Assembly: GCF_004403305.1 (NCBI RefSeq)
Contig: NZ_SOHE01000044.1
Location: forward strand, 1 to 49,607
Length of the DNA stretch: 49,607 bases
Direction of reading: 5' to 3'
Source of the DNA: Cryobacterium frigoriphilum
GTDB taxonomy: Bacteria > Actinomycetota > Actinomycetes > Actinomycetales > Microbacteriaceae
Shown here: in pieces, positions 34,672 through 43,880 of the stretch
Numbering within the stretch: position 1 is the stretch's first letter
Layout: the number at the start of each line of letters is the position of its first letter
Made by a program: the position numbers and the translations under genes
Notes under the pieces: generated by a model
What the model was told of the DNA's origin: nothing
The model's input: the letters and a program-made list of their open reading frames with translations, nothing else
Database searches by the model: none

Positions 34672-34685
34672 TGTGCACGTTCACA
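34672..34685. promoter_or_regulatory. LacI operator 2
   Basis: TGTGCACGTTCACA differs from operator 1 by one base. The centres are 46 bases apart, a distance compatible with cooperative binding or a small loop, and the site lies inside the leader of the GH42 mRNA. Confidence 0.75.
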
Positions 34686-34740
34686 GAACTGCCTGCCGTC
34701 GGCGCAACACGCCCGAGCGGATACGCCTCAATGGGGAGCC

Positions 34741-36810
34741 ATGACCATCCACGAACTCACGCACACGGCCCTCGCGACGATCACCGCACCGGCCGCGCAC
34801 CGGCCGGTCTTCGTGCACCCCGGCCTCGCCTACGGTTGCGACTACAACCCGGAGCAATGGAGCCCGGAACTCTGGCCCGAAGACGTGCGCCTGATGCGCG
34901 AGGCCGGCGTCGACCTCGTGGCCATTAACATTTTCGGCTGGGCACAGCTCGAGCCGCGCGATGGAACGTTCGACTTCTCCGCCCTCGACACAATCATCGA
35001 CCTGCTGCACGCCGGCGGAATTCGCATCAACCTGGGCACCGGCACCTCGTCGCCGCCGCCGTGGCTCACGACCCTGCACCCCGAGATCCTGCCCGTGACC
35101 GACGACGGCACCCGCCGCTTTCCCGGCGGTCGCCAAGCCTGGTGCCCCAGCTCGCCCGTTTTTCGAGAGCGCGCGTTCGCCCTCGTGGAACGGGTCGCCG
35201 AACGCTACGGGCGGCATCCAGCTGTCGCGCTCTGGCACGTGTCCAACGAGTTGGGCTGCCACAACGCGCTGTGCTACTGCGACTCATCGGCTGTCGCGTT
35301 CCGGCGCTGGCTGGTCGCCCGCTACGGTTCCGTTGCCGCCCTGAACGCGGCCTGGGGTACCTCCTTCTGGAGTCAGGCCTACGGGGACTGGGCAGAAGTA
35401 CTGCCGCCGCTGCAAACCCTCTCCAGCCGCAACCCAGGCCAGGTGCTCGACTTTCACCGCTTCAGCTCCGATGAATTGCTTGACCACTACCGTGGCGAGC
35501 GTGACATCATCCGCCGACACAGCGCCGTGCCCGTTACGACGAACTTCATGGTCACCGCGCACATTCAGAATCTCGACTACTGGAGTTGGGCGCCGCACGT
35601 GGACATTGTGGCCAACGACCATTACCTCGACCACCGCCTGGCCGACCCCACGACCGAGCTGGCCTTTTCGGCCGATCTGACGCGTGGGCTGGCCGGGGGA
35701 GCGCCCTGGCTGCTGATGGAACAGTCCACCGGGGCGGTTAACTGGCAGCCGCACAACCTCGCCAAGGCCCCCGGCCAGATGACCCGCAACTCCCTCGCCC
35801 ATGTGGCGCGCGGGGCCGAAGCGGTCTGCTTCTTTCAGTGGCGGGCATCCGTTCAGGGCTCCGAAAAGTTTCACTCGGCCCTGCTGCCGCACGCCGGCAC
35901 CGACACCGCACTCTGGCGTGAGGTCGTCGACCTCGGCGCGACACTGAACCGGCTCAGTGAGATCGTCGGTACCGTCGTCGATGCGCACATCGCCCTGATC
36001 TTCAGCTGGCCGGCCTGGTGGTCGGGCGACGGCGAATCCCGTCCCTCGCACGAAGTGCGCTACCTCGAGCAGGTGCACGCCGTCTATACGGCTCTGCACC
36101 AGCTCGGACACACCGTGGACATCGTCTCGCCCGACGCCGAACTCGGCGGCTACCGGCTGGTCATCGCCCCCAACCTCTACATGGTGTCCGACCGGCAGGC
36201 CGCCAACCTCACCGACTACGTCGCCGCCGGCGGCCACGCGGTCGTCACGTTCTTCAGCGGCATCGTCGACGACGACGACCGAGTGCGCCTCGGCGGCTAC
36301 CCCGGTGCCTTCCGTGACCTGCTCGGCGTCACCGTCGAGGAATTCACCCCGTTGCTGCCCGGCGACAGCGTGACCCTGGACTCGGGCGCTCGCGCTTCGC
36401 TCTGGACCGAGCGGCTGCGCACCACGAGCGCCGTGGCCATCGCCCGCTACGTCGACGGCCCGTTGCCGGGCGTGCCCGCGATCACCCGTAATGATCACGG
36501 TCGGGGAACGGCCTGGTATCTCGCGACAGCCCTCGCCCCGGAGGCGTTGCGCGTTGCGATGCGCACGGTGGCCACCGGCGCCAACCTCACCGCCATCGGC
36601 CCGGAGGGCGATGGCACCATCGAGGTGGTGAGGCGTCGCGCGACGGTCGGCAGCCCCGGGCCAAGCTACCTTTTCGTGATCAACCACGGCGAGCAACCGG
36701 CCATTGTTCCGGCCCATGGCCGTGAGCTGGTCACCGACGTTCAGATCAGCCTCACCGTCAGCGTTCCGGCCGGAGCCGTGCGCGTCATCAGAGAGGACCC
36801 ATCCGCATGA
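34741..36810 (+). CDS. Beta-galactosidase, glycoside hydrolase family 42
   Basis: 689 residues, predicted cytoplasmic. A TIM-barrel domain begins with GCDYNPEQW; the acid/base is Glu170 in LWHVSNELGCH and the nucleophile Glu327 in LLMEQSTGAVNWQP. The trimerisation domain (about 400-620, with FSWPAWWSG and GYRLVIAPNLYMV) and a C-terminal beta domain complete the usual GH42 layout. It hydrolyses beta-galactosides such as galacto-oligosaccharides. ATG 34741 follows GGGGAGCC. First gene of the operon; its stop overlaps the MalF-like permease start by 4 bases. Confidence 0.95.
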   Translation: MTIHELTHTALATITAPAAHRPVFVHPGLAYGCDYNPEQWSPELWPEDVRLMREAGVDLVAINIFGWAQLEPRDGTFDFSALDTIIDLLHAGGIRINLGTGTSSPPPWLTTLHPEILPVTDDGTRRFPGGRQAWCPSSPVFRERAFALVERVAERYGRHPAVALWHVSNELGCHNALCYCDSSAVAFRRWLVARYGSVAALNAAWGTSFWSQAYGDWAEVLPPLQTLSSRNPGQVLDFHRFSSDELLDHYRGERDIIRRHSAVPVTTNFMVTAHIQNLDYWSWAPHVDIVANDHYLDHRLADPTTELAFSADLTRGLAGGAPWLLMEQSTGAVNWQPHNLAKAPGQMTRNSLAHVARGAEAVCFFQWRASVQGSEKFHSALLPHAGTDTALWREVVDLGATLNRLSEIVGTVVDAHIALIFSWPAWWSGDGESRPSHEVRYLEQVHAVYTALHQLGHTVDIVSPDAELGGYRLVIAPNLYMVSDRQAANLTDYVAAGGHAVVTFFSGIVDDDDRVRLGGYPGAFRDLLGVTVEEFTPLLPGDSVTLDSGARASLWTERLRTTSAVAIARYVDGPLPGVPAITRNDHGRGTAWYLATALAPEALRVAMRTVATGANLTAIGPEGDGTIEVVRRRATVGSPGPSYLFVINHGEQPAIVPAHGRELVTDVQISLTVSVPAGAVRVIREDPSA

Positions 36811-37751
36811 GCGCAACCGTCGATCTGGCCCCCACCGTGCCCCGAGCGGATGCTCCGCCCCGGCCAACGAAGCCCCGCGGCCGAGCCCGGGTGCAGCATC
36901 CGCTCGCCATCGTCATCTTCGTGGTGCCGTTCGGAATTCTGTTCTCGCTCTTCTACCTCGTGCCGATCGGCTACGCGATCTACCAGTCGTTGCTCGTCAT
37001 CGAACGGGAGGGCACCTTCGGGGAGGCCCGCGAGGTGTTCGGCGGGCTGACCCAGTATGTGCTCGTGTTTCAGAACGGGCCGTTCTGGGAATCCATCGCC
37101 CGGGTGCTGACCTTCGGGGCCGTGCAGGTGCCGATCATGCTCGGCCTCGCCCTGCTGTTCGCCCTGCTGCTGGATTCACCATTGCTGCGCGGCAAGCGCT
37201 TTTTTCGCCTCGCATTCTTCGTGCCCTACGCCGTTCCGGGCGTCATCGCGGCCATCATGTGGGGGTTTCTCTACTCGCCGAGCCTGTCGCCGTTCAGCGC
37301 GGTCACGAGCAACATCAACTTTCTCTCGGCCGACCTGGTTTTGTGGGCCATCGCCAACGTCGTGACCTGGGTTTTCGTGGGCTACAACATGCTCATCATC
37401 TATTCGTCGCTGTTGGCCATTCCCGCCGAGCTGTACGAAGCGGCCCGGCTCGACGGCGCCGGCCAGCTGCGCATCGCCTGGGCGATCAAGATCCCGCTGA
37501 TTCTGCCGGCCATCACGCTCACGGCGATCTTCTCCATCATCGGAACGCTGCAGTTGCTCGCCGAACCGCAGGTCTTCCGCAGCTTCAGCAGCGCCGTCAC
37601 GAGCACCTTCACCCCGAACCTCACCGTGTACTCGACCTCCTCGATCCCGAACTTCAACCTGGCGGCTGCCTTCTCCGTCGTGCTGGCCCTCGCCACGTTC
37701 ATCCTTTCGTTCGCGTTCCTGAAGTTCACCCAGCGAAAGGACGAGAAATGA
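36807..37751 (+). CDS. Sugar ABC transporter permease, MalF/UgpA type
   Basis: 314 residues with a cytoplasmic tail and six hydrophobic segments. The EAA motif (ELYEAARLDGAGQLRIAWAIKIPLI) near residues 210-235 binds the shared ATPase. The segments FYLVPIGYAIYQSLLVI and FFVPYAVPGVIAAIMWGF are typical of MalF. No ATPase gene is in the operon, so a shared MsmK-like ATPase elsewhere is inferred, as is common in actinobacteria. ATG 36807 overlaps the GH42 stop (ATGA), and the stop overlaps the next gene the same way. Confidence 0.94.
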   Translation: MSATVDLAPTVPRADAPPRPTKPRGRARVQHPLAIVIFVVPFGILFSLFYLVPIGYAIYQSLLVIEREGTFGEAREVFGGLTQYVLVFQNGPFWESIARVLTFGAVQVPIMLGLALLFALLLDSPLLRGKRFFRLAFFVPYAVPGVIAAIMWGFLYSPSLSPFSAVTSNINFLSADLVLWAIANVVTWVFVGYNMLIIYSSLLAIPAELYEAARLDGAGQLRIAWAIKIPLILPAITLTAIFSIIGTLQLLAEPQVFRSFSSAVTSTFTPNLTVYSTSSIPNFNLAAAFSVVLALATFILSFAFLKFTQRKDEK

Positions 37752-38668
37752 GCCGCGTCATGGAAACCCCGCCGACCGAGCACTCGGCAGCAGGCATCCG
37801 TCGGCAGCGCCCGGTGCGTGCCCGCGGGCCGCGCGAGAGCGTGCTGTCGCGGGTGAGCGCGATGACGGTCATGGCCGTCTTCACACTGTATTTTCTCGTG
37901 CCGATCTGGTGGCTCTTCGTGGCCGGCACCAAAAGCAGCTCGCAGTTCACGAGTACCAACCCGCTCTGGTTCGCCGATTTCAACCTGATCGAGAACATCA
38001 CCGACCTGGTCACCTACCGGGATGGCGTCTACCTGCGCTGGATGCTCAACAGCATCGCTTACGCCGGCGGTGGGGCGCTGATCGCGACGATCCTCGCCGC
38101 CATGTGCGGCTACGCCCTCGCCAAGTACCGTTTTCCCGGGCGGGAAACCCTGTTCAACGTTGTGCTCGGCGGCGTTCTTGTGCCCGCTACCGCCCTGGCC
38201 CTGCCGCTGTTTCTGATTTTCAGCCAGATTAACCTCACCAACACGTTTTGGTCGGTGTTCCTGCCGAGCCTCGTCAGCCCCTTCGGCGTCTACCTCGCCC
38301 GCATCTACGCCGCGGCGAGTGTGCCAGATGAACTGATCGAGGCCGCCCGCCTCGACGGTGCCGGTGAGGTGCGCACCTTCTTCACCGTGTCGGTGCGGCT
38401 GATGACCCCCGCCCTGGTCACCGTGTTCCTCTTTCAATTCGTCGCGATCTGGAACAACTTCTTCCTGCCGCTCGTGATGCTGCGCGACGAGACGCTGTTT
38501 CCCGTGACCCTCGGCCTGTACGCCTGGAACTCCCAGGTGAACCAGATTCCCGAACTGCGCGGCTATGTGCTCATCGGTGCGCTGTTGTCCATCATCCCGC
38601 TCATCATCACCTTCCTGCTGCTGCAGCGGTTCTGGCGCAATGGCCTCGGTGCCGGCAGCGTGAAGTGA
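37748..38668 (+). CDS. Sugar ABC transporter permease, MalG/UgpE type
   Basis: 306 residues, six hydrophobic segments, with the partner EAA loop (ELIEAARLDGAGEVRTFFTVSVRLMTPAL) and the MalG-like LYFLVPIWWLFVAGTKSS at the N-terminal side. It pairs with the MalF-like subunit. ATG 37748 overlaps the preceding stop by 4 bases (GAGAAATGAG, with an AAAGGACGAG ribosome site); the longer in-frame extension upstream is shadow of the two preceding genes. Confidence 0.94.
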   Translation: MSRVMETPPTEHSAAGIRRQRPVRARGPRESVLSRVSAMTVMAVFTLYFLVPIWWLFVAGTKSSSQFTSTNPLWFADFNLIENITDLVTYRDGVYLRWMLNSIAYAGGGALIATILAAMCGYALAKYRFPGRETLFNVVLGGVLVPATALALPLFLIFSQINLTNTFWSVFLPSLVSPFGVYLARIYAAASVPDELIEAARLDGAGEVRTFFTVSVRLMTPALVTVFLFQFVAIWNNFFLPLVMLRDETLFPVTLGLYAWNSQVNQIPELRGYVLIGALLSIIPLIITFLLLQRFWRNGLGAGSVK

Positions 38669-38725
38669 CCCACCCCTAACTCTCTCCCGTCCCTCCCACA
38701 TCACCCTCCCGAGAAAAGGATCACC

Positions 38726-40060
38726 ATGTCCCGTACGAAACGAGCGGTCGTCGTTGCCCTGCTCACCGCCTCGACCGTCGCCCTCGTCGGCTGCTCCACC
38801 GGCGGTTCCTCCGCCAGTGGCGACGCCGACGCGGCCTCCTGCGAACCGTCAACCGGTCAGGTCGACCTCACCTTCACGTCGTGGATCCCCGGCATTGAAG
38901 ACGTCGTCGACGTGTGGAACGAGGCGAATCCTGACATCCAGGTCGCCGTACAGACCGGGCCCAACGGCAACGGCGGCACCTACCAGAACTTCTTCAATCA
39001 GCTCAAGGCCGGAAATGCGCCTGACCTCGGTCAGATCGAATACGACGCGCTGCCCAACTTTCGGGTTCAGAACGGTCTGACCAACCTCGCCGCCTGCGAC
39101 GGTGTGCTCGACGCCCAGAACGACTTCGTCGACTGGACCTGGGGTCAGGTCAACTTCGGCGAAGACGATGCCGTCTACGCGATCCCTCAGGATTCCGGAC
39201 CGATGGCCATGTTCTACCGTTCCGACCTTTTTGCCGCGAACAACATCGCCGTGCCCACCACGTGGGCCGAATACGCGGTGGCCGCCGAGCAGGTTCGCGC
39301 CACGGGGTCGTACATCACCAATTTCTCCCAGAGCGACATCAACCAGTTCGCCGGCCTCGTCTGGCAGGCCGGCGGCACGTGGTTTGAGAACGACGGCACC
39401 GACTGGACCGTCGACCTCACGAGTGACGCCTCCGTCACGGTGGCCGACTACTGGCAGGACCTGATCGACCGCGACCTCGTCTCGACGAACCCGCCGTGGA
39501 CCACCGAATGGGACAACGCCTACAACACCGGCGCCGCCTGGACCTGGACCTCCGCAGCCTGGGGTGCCAACTCGATCGCCAGCGGCGCACCCGACACGGC
39601 CGGCAAATGGTCTGTTGCACCGAGCCCGCAGTGGCAAGCCGGCGATGACGCCAGCGGTAACTGGGGAGGTTCCTCGACAGCCGTGTTCACCGGCTCCGAG
39701 CACCCCTTCGAGGCCGCACAATTCGCCCTCTGGCTGAACACCTCAGAGGAGTCCCTCACCATGCTCAATGAATCCGCGAACCTGTACCCGGCCGCCACCG
39801 ACGGTCTGACCCTGCCGGTGCTGCAGGAGGGTGTGGAATTCTATGGCGGTCAGGCCATCTACGACGTCTTTGCCGACGCCTCGAGCACGGTCTCACCGGA
39901 CTTCGTGTGGGGGCCAACCATGACGCAAACCTACAACGACGTCTCAGACGGTTTCAAGGCCGCTGTCACGGGCCAGGGAACCCTGCTCGAGGCCCTCACG
40001 AGCGGCCAGACGTCGACAATTGATGCCCTGAAGGCGCAGTCGATCCCCGTCAAGGAATAG
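38726..40060 (+). CDS. Sugar ABC transporter substrate-binding lipoprotein
   Basis: 444 residues, signal MSRTKRAVVVALLTA with lipobox LVGC, so membrane-anchored outside the cell. The mature part is an SBP family 1 (MalE-like) protein: VDLTFTSWIPG, FNQLKAGNAPDLGQIEYDALP, YAIPQDSGPMAMFYRSDLF and GGSSTAVFTGSEHPFEAAQFA. It lies downstream of the two permeases (unusual; most operons put it first) with its own ribosome site AAAAGGATC. It is inferred to bind alpha- or beta-galacto-oligosaccharides. Confidence 0.93.
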   Translation: MSRTKRAVVVALLTASTVALVGCSTGGSSASGDADAASCEPSTGQVDLTFTSWIPGIEDVVDVWNEANPDIQVAVQTGPNGNGGTYQNFFNQLKAGNAPDLGQIEYDALPNFRVQNGLTNLAACDGVLDAQNDFVDWTWGQVNFGEDDAVYAIPQDSGPMAMFYRSDLFAANNIAVPTTWAEYAVAAEQVRATGSYITNFSQSDINQFAGLVWQAGGTWFENDGTDWTVDLTSDASVTVADYWQDLIDRDLVSTNPPWTTEWDNAYNTGAAWTWTSAAWGANSIASGAPDTAGKWSVAPSPQWQAGDDASGNWGGSSTAVFTGSEHPFEAAQFALWLNTSEESLTMLNESANLYPAATDGLTLPVLQEGVEFYGGQAIYDVFADASSTVSPDFVWGPTMTQTYNDVSDGFKAAVTGQGTLLEALTSGQTSTIDALKAQSIPVKE

Positions 40061-40119
40061 GGTCGAACGCACCAGCACCAACCTCGATATCAACACACGC
40101 ACCAGCAGGGAGATCTTCG

Positions 40120-42252
40120 TTGATTCACTACGGCCGTGCCGCGGGCACCAGTTTTGTTCTGGACACCCGCGGCTCGGGCGTTCCCCTGCTCGTGCACTGG
40201 GGCGGCGACCTCGGTCCGCTCGACCAGCCGCAGCTGCACCGGCTGGCGAATTCCGCGGTGCCGGCGATCCCGCCGAGCTCAATTGATCAGCCCCTGCGGC
40301 TGTCGCTCTTGCCGGCGTTGGGGGAGGGCTGGACCGGGCGCCCGGGAATCACCGGCTTCCGCAGTGAAGCGAAGCGCAGTGGTGCGCTGCGCTTCACGCT
40401 CGGAGGTATCGAATTCGTCGAAAGCAGCAGCCAGGGCATCATCTCGGTGGCCTTCGAACTGCTCGACACCGCGGCCGCGGTCGTGGTGACCACGGAGCTG
40501 CACCTCACCGCCGAAGGCGTGTTGCGCCTGCGGCACCGCGTCGAGAACCGGGGCGAGACCGCGTTCGAGCTGGGGGCTCTCGACATGATCGTGCCGGTGC
40601 CCGATCGCGCGAGGGAGATCCTCGATTTCACCGGACTGTGGACGCACGAACGCCGTCCCCAGCGCACAACACTCGGGCACGGCCTCTGGAGTCGAGAGTG
40701 CCGACACGGCCGCCCGGGGCACGACGACCCCTTTCTCACCGTGGCGGGGACGCCCGGATTCGGGTTTCGCACCGGTGAGGTGTGGGCGACCCATCTCGCC
40801 TGGAGCGGCGACAAGCGGGTCTGGGCCGAGAGCTCACCGCTCGGCCCCGTCGTGCTCGGTGTCGGAGAACTGCTCGCCCCCGGCGAGGTGAGCGTGCCGC
40901 CCGGCGACAGCTATACGGCGCCGTGGGCGGTGTTCGCCTACTCCGACCAGGGCCTCGACGGGCTGTCGCACCGGTTGCACTCGTGGATCCGCAGCTGGCC
41001 GTCGCGTCGGTCTGCCGTGCGCCCCGTCGTGCTCAACACCTGGGAGGCCGTGTACTTCGACCACGACCTGTCCACGCTCGAGCGTCTGGTGGATGCGGCG
41101 GCGCGGGTCGGCGTGGAACGCTTCGTTCTCGACGACGGCTGGTTCACCGGTCGCAGCGACGATCGGCGTGCCCTCGGCGACTGGTTCGTTGACGCGCGGG
41201 CCTGGCCGAGCGGGCTGCATCCGCTCATCGAGAAGGTGCAGGCGGCCGGAATGGACTTCGGGCTGTGGGTGGAACCCGAAATGGTCAGCCCCGACTCCGA
41301 GCTGGCCAGGAGCCATCCCGACTGGGTGCTGGGCGCGGATTCGCTCGGCCCTCCCGGCAGGCTGACCTGGCGCCATCAACTCGTGCTCGACCTCGGTAAT
41401 CCGGCGGCTTTCAACTGGATTCTCGGGCGTCTCGACGCGCTGCTGACCGAGTATCCGATCAATTACCTCAAGTGGGATCACAACCGGGACCTGCTCGCCG
41501 GCTCGGCGCACGCTCAGACCGTGGCGCTGTACCGGCTGCTCGACGCGCTGCGCGCCCGGCATCCCCGGGTCGAGATCGAGTCCTGTGCCTCGGGCGGCGC
41601 CCGCATCGACCTGGGCATGCTCGAGCGTGTCGACCGAGTCTGGACCAGTGACACCAACGACCCGCTCGAACGCCAACAGATTCAGCGCTTCACGGGAGTG
41701 CTGGTGCCACCCGAATACCTCGGCGGGCACCTCGGCGCGCCGGTTGCGCACACCACCGGACGAACCGCGTCGCTCGGCTTTCGCCTGGGCACGGCGCTCT
41801 TCGGCAGCGCCGGCATCGAGTGGGACCTGACGCAGGCCAGCCCGGCCGAGCTCGCCGCGATCACCGAGTGGATTGGCCAGTACAAGGCCCTGCGGCCGCT
41901 GCTGCACGCCGGTGTCGTCGTGCACGCCGATGCCTCGGATCCGGCGCTCGAACTTCATGGCGTCGTATCACCCGACCGATCGGTGGCCGTGTTCGCGGCT
42001 GTCGCGCTTGCCGCGCCGCGCTCGGCCCTGCCGGCAGCGCTGCGCTTTCCCGGGCTGGACCCCGCCCGGATGTATCGCGTGCGGCCGCTCTCAGTAGGGT
42101 CGGCGCCGCGCACGATCCAGGATGCCCCGCCGCCCTGGCTCGAGAACGCTGAGACGACATTCAGCGGTACCGTGCTCGCCCGCGTCGGTTTGCCTCCCGC
42201 GCTGCTGGCCCCGGAACAGGTGGCTCTGTACTCCGTCACGGCCGTGGACTAG
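40120..42252 (+). CDS. Alpha-galactosidase, glycoside hydrolase family 36
   Basis: 710 residues, cytoplasmic. A beta-sandwich N-terminal domain (1-290) precedes the TIM barrel. The nucleophile Asp453 is in INYLKWDHNRDL, the acid/base Asp511 in RVWTSDTNDP, and the substrate loop Cys in ESCASGGARIDLG; the FVLDDGWFTGR block is diagnostic. A C-terminal beta domain closes the protein. The start is TTG 40120: GGGAG is just upstream and no ATG or GTG offers a full-length alternative. It removes alpha-1,6-galactose from raffinose- or melibiose-type sugars and ends the LacI-controlled operon. Confidence 0.95.
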   Translation: MIHYGRAAGTSFVLDTRGSGVPLLVHWGGDLGPLDQPQLHRLANSAVPAIPPSSIDQPLRLSLLPALGEGWTGRPGITGFRSEAKRSGALRFTLGGIEFVESSSQGIISVAFELLDTAAAVVVTTELHLTAEGVLRLRHRVENRGETAFELGALDMIVPVPDRAREILDFTGLWTHERRPQRTTLGHGLWSRECRHGRPGHDDPFLTVAGTPGFGFRTGEVWATHLAWSGDKRVWAESSPLGPVVLGVGELLAPGEVSVPPGDSYTAPWAVFAYSDQGLDGLSHRLHSWIRSWPSRRSAVRPVVLNTWEAVYFDHDLSTLERLVDAAARVGVERFVLDDGWFTGRSDDRRALGDWFVDARAWPSGLHPLIEKVQAAGMDFGLWVEPEMVSPDSELARSHPDWVLGADSLGPPGRLTWRHQLVLDLGNPAAFNWILGRLDALLTEYPINYLKWDHNRDLLAGSAHAQTVALYRLLDALRARHPRVEIESCASGGARIDLGMLERVDRVWTSDTNDPLERQQIQRFTGVLVPPEYLGGHLGAPVAHTTGRTASLGFRLGTALFGSAGIEWDLTQASPAELAAITEWIGQYKALRPLLHAGVVVHADASDPALELHGVVSPDRSVAVFAAVALAAPRSALPAALRFPGLDPARMYRVRPLSVGSAPRTIQDAPPPWLENAETTFSGTVLARVGLPPALLAPEQVALYSVTAVD

Positions 42253-42268
42253 CCACCTGCGGTTTCGG

Positions 42269-42580
42269 TCAGCTGGCGCCGAGAACTCGAAATTGCGTGT
42301 CATGGCCGAGTGGGGCATCCGTCACCGTCAGGGAATCAACCACTGCCCACGGCGGGCCGGTCGACAGCCACTCCAGCATCCGGGCGACGGATGCCGCGGC
42401 CCCCTCCACCTGCGCCTCGACGCTGCCGTCGGGGTGGTTCCGTACGAACCCGGTGACGCCAAGCCTGTCTGCCTCGGCGCTGGCGTAGTACCGAAACCCG
42501 ACGCCCTGCACCTGCCCGCGCACGATCACGCGCTTGCGCTGTCTCTCCTGCTCGTGATCGGTCGGCTGCATGCCCTCCAT
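42269..42580 (-). CDS. Acylphosphatase
   Basis: 103 residues; the fold runs from residue 14 to the end. Catalytic residues are visible: Arg in VQGVGFRYYA and Asn in GFVRNHPDGSVE. It hydrolyses carboxyl phosphates such as acetyl- or carbamoyl-phosphate. The start is uncertain: ATG 42580 has TAGCGG ending 5 bases before it and may be leaderless, while ATG 42571 lies too close to GGAGGG for that to be a good ribosome site. Convergent with the alpha-galactosidase gene, 16 bases away. Confidence 0.88.
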   Translation of the reverse strand: MEGMQPTDHEQERQRKRVIVRGQVQGVGFRYYASAEADRLGVTGFVRNHPDGSVEAQVEGAAASVARMLEWLSTGPPWAVVDSLTVTDAPLGHDTQFRVLGAS

Positions 42581-42585
42581 TGTGC

Positions 42586-42595
42586 CCGCTAGTCT
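42586..42595. promoter_or_regulatory. Overlapping divergent -10 elements (acylphosphatase and rraA)
   Basis: TAGCGG (minus strand, 42586-42591) points to the acylphosphatase and TAGTCT (plus strand, 42590-42595) to rraA; they share two bases. The rraA leader would be about 59 bases with a GAGGAGA ribosome site. Simultaneous use looks impossible. Confidence 0.4.
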
Positions 42596-42660
42596 GGGCA
42601 GCAGACCCCACCCCGGATATCGATCACGGATATCCAGACCCACTTTTCGAGGAGACACCC

Positions 42661-43128
42661 ATGACGATCATGACCGCCGATCTCTATGACGAGCGCGGAG
42701 ACGACCTCGCCTCCGTCTCGGTGCAGTTTCAGTCTCTCGGCGGTCAGGCCCGCTTCAGCGGACCGATCCGCACCGTCACCTGCTTCGAAGACAACGCGCG
42801 GCTGAAGGCGTTGCTCTCCACCCCCGGCGCCGGCGCGGTGCTCGTGATCGACGGCGGCGGGTCGCTCAACAGCGCACTCATGGGCGACATGATCGCCGAT
42901 TTGGCCGTCGCCAACGGATGGGCCGGCGTGGTCATCAACGGAGCCATCCGGGACCGCGTGGCGATCAGCACCATGCCGCTCGGAGTAAAAGCCCTCGGCA
43001 GCAACCCCCGCAAGAGCACGAAAACCGGCTCGGGCACGACCGACGACGAGGTTGAGTTCGGCGGCGTGCGCTTTATCCCCGGCCACACCATCTTTTGCGA
43101 CGAAGACGGCATCCTCGTCGAGCGCTAG
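42661..43128 (+). CDS. rraA: RraA-like protein (RNase E regulator / HMG aldolase family)
   Basis: 155 residues with the RraA fold: TADLYDERGDDLASV, VLVIDGGGSLNSALMGDMIADLAVANGWAGVVINGAIRD and the metal-site VKALGSNPRKS. In E. coli RraA inhibits RNase E; close relatives cleave 4-hydroxy-4-methyl-2-oxoglutarate, and the family often keeps oxaloacetate decarboxylase activity. The Gly-Ala-Ile-Arg-Asp loop is typical of the class. Which role applies in this actinobacterium is unknown. ATG 42661 follows GGAGA. It ends before a small hairpin shared with the convergent response regulator. Confidence 0.9.
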   Translation: MTIMTADLYDERGDDLASVSVQFQSLGGQARFSGPIRTVTCFEDNARLKALLSTPGAGAVLVIDGGGSLNSALMGDMIADLAVANGWAGVVINGAIRDRVAISTMPLGVKALGSNPRKSTKTGSGTTDDEVEFGGVRFIPGHTIFCDEDGILVER

Positions 43129-43163
43129 CCGCCCGCGTCGCCCCCGCGTTGCGAGGTGCTCGG

Positions 43164-43199
43164 TGTCGACAAGCTCGACAACCCGCGCCGCTACGCGGG
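43164..43199. terminator. Tandem small hairpins between convergent genes
   Basis: TGTCGA-CAAGC-TCGACA (43164-43180), a motif widespread between actinobacterial genes, is followed by CCCGCG-CCGCTA-CGCGGG (43182-43199), the second overlapping the response-regulator stop. Likely bidirectional termination of rraA and the two-component operon. Confidence 0.45.
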
Positions 43200-43880
43200 C
43201 GGGCGCGCCCATGCGTAACGACGCTGCGGACGGCCGGTCTGGCCGTAGCGCAGGGTGACCACGGCGTCGCCGATCTCGACCAAGCGTTCCAGGTACTTGC
43301 GGGCCACGACACGGGAGATCCCGAGGGCCTCGCCACACTCCGAAGCGGCGAGGTCGGGCGATGCGCTCCGCAAGGCCCGCTCGACGAGCAGACCGGTCTC
43401 CCGGCTCAAACCCTTCGGCACAGCCGGAGCCGTCGTGATCACTCCGGTCGGAGTTGCCCCGAGCAGCAGATCGAGGTCGTCCTGGTTGACCTCGCCGGGA
43501 CGTGCGAGCAGCCTCCGCCGCTCTGCGTAGCCGGCGAGCCGGGCCTGCAGTTCGGTGATCTTGAACGGCTTGAGAAGGTAACTCACGATGCCGCCCTGCA
43601 GGGCCGCAGCGACCATTTCGGGTTCCCGCGCGGCGCTCAGCACGAGAAAGTCAAGTGTGTGTGCGCCCGTGCGCGCTCGGCGAATCACATCGAGCCCGGT
43701 CATGTCCGGCAGGTACATGTCGAGCAAAACGAGCTGCGGTCGCAACGCGGTGATCGCGGCGAGCGCCTGCGCGCCGGTATGGGCCACGCCCACCACCCGA
43801 AACCCGTCGAGTTTTTCCACAATGCGCTCGTGTGCTCGCGCCACCATGAAATCGTCGTCAACGATCAGGACTTCACACAT
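43191..43880 (-). CDS. Response regulator, CitB/DctR family
   Basis: 229 residues. The receiver domain has the acidic pocket CEVLIVDDD, phosphoacceptor Asp in LVLLDMYLPDMTGLDV, switch Ser in LDFLVLSAA and the invariant Lys in YLLKPF. The C-terminal third is a winged helix-type DNA-binding domain (LAASECGEALGISRVVARKYLERL, then RPQRRYAW), as in DcuR/CitB regulators of C4-dicarboxylate and citrate uptake. ATG 43880 has AAGGAGACCC just upstream; the longer open frame extends into the kinase. It overlaps the kinase end by 8 bases and is inferred to activate tctCBA. Confidence 0.93.
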   Translation of the reverse strand: MCEVLIVDDDFMVARAHERIVEKLDGFRVVGVAHTGAQALAAITALRPQLVLLDMYLPDMTGLDVIRRARTGAHTLDFLVLSAAREPEMVAAALQGGIVSYLLKPFKITELQARLAGYAERRRLLARPGEVNQDDLDLLLGATPTGVITTAPAVPKGLSRETGLLVERALRSASPDLAASECGEALGISRVVARKYLERLVEIGDAVVTLRYGQTGRPQRRYAWARPPA

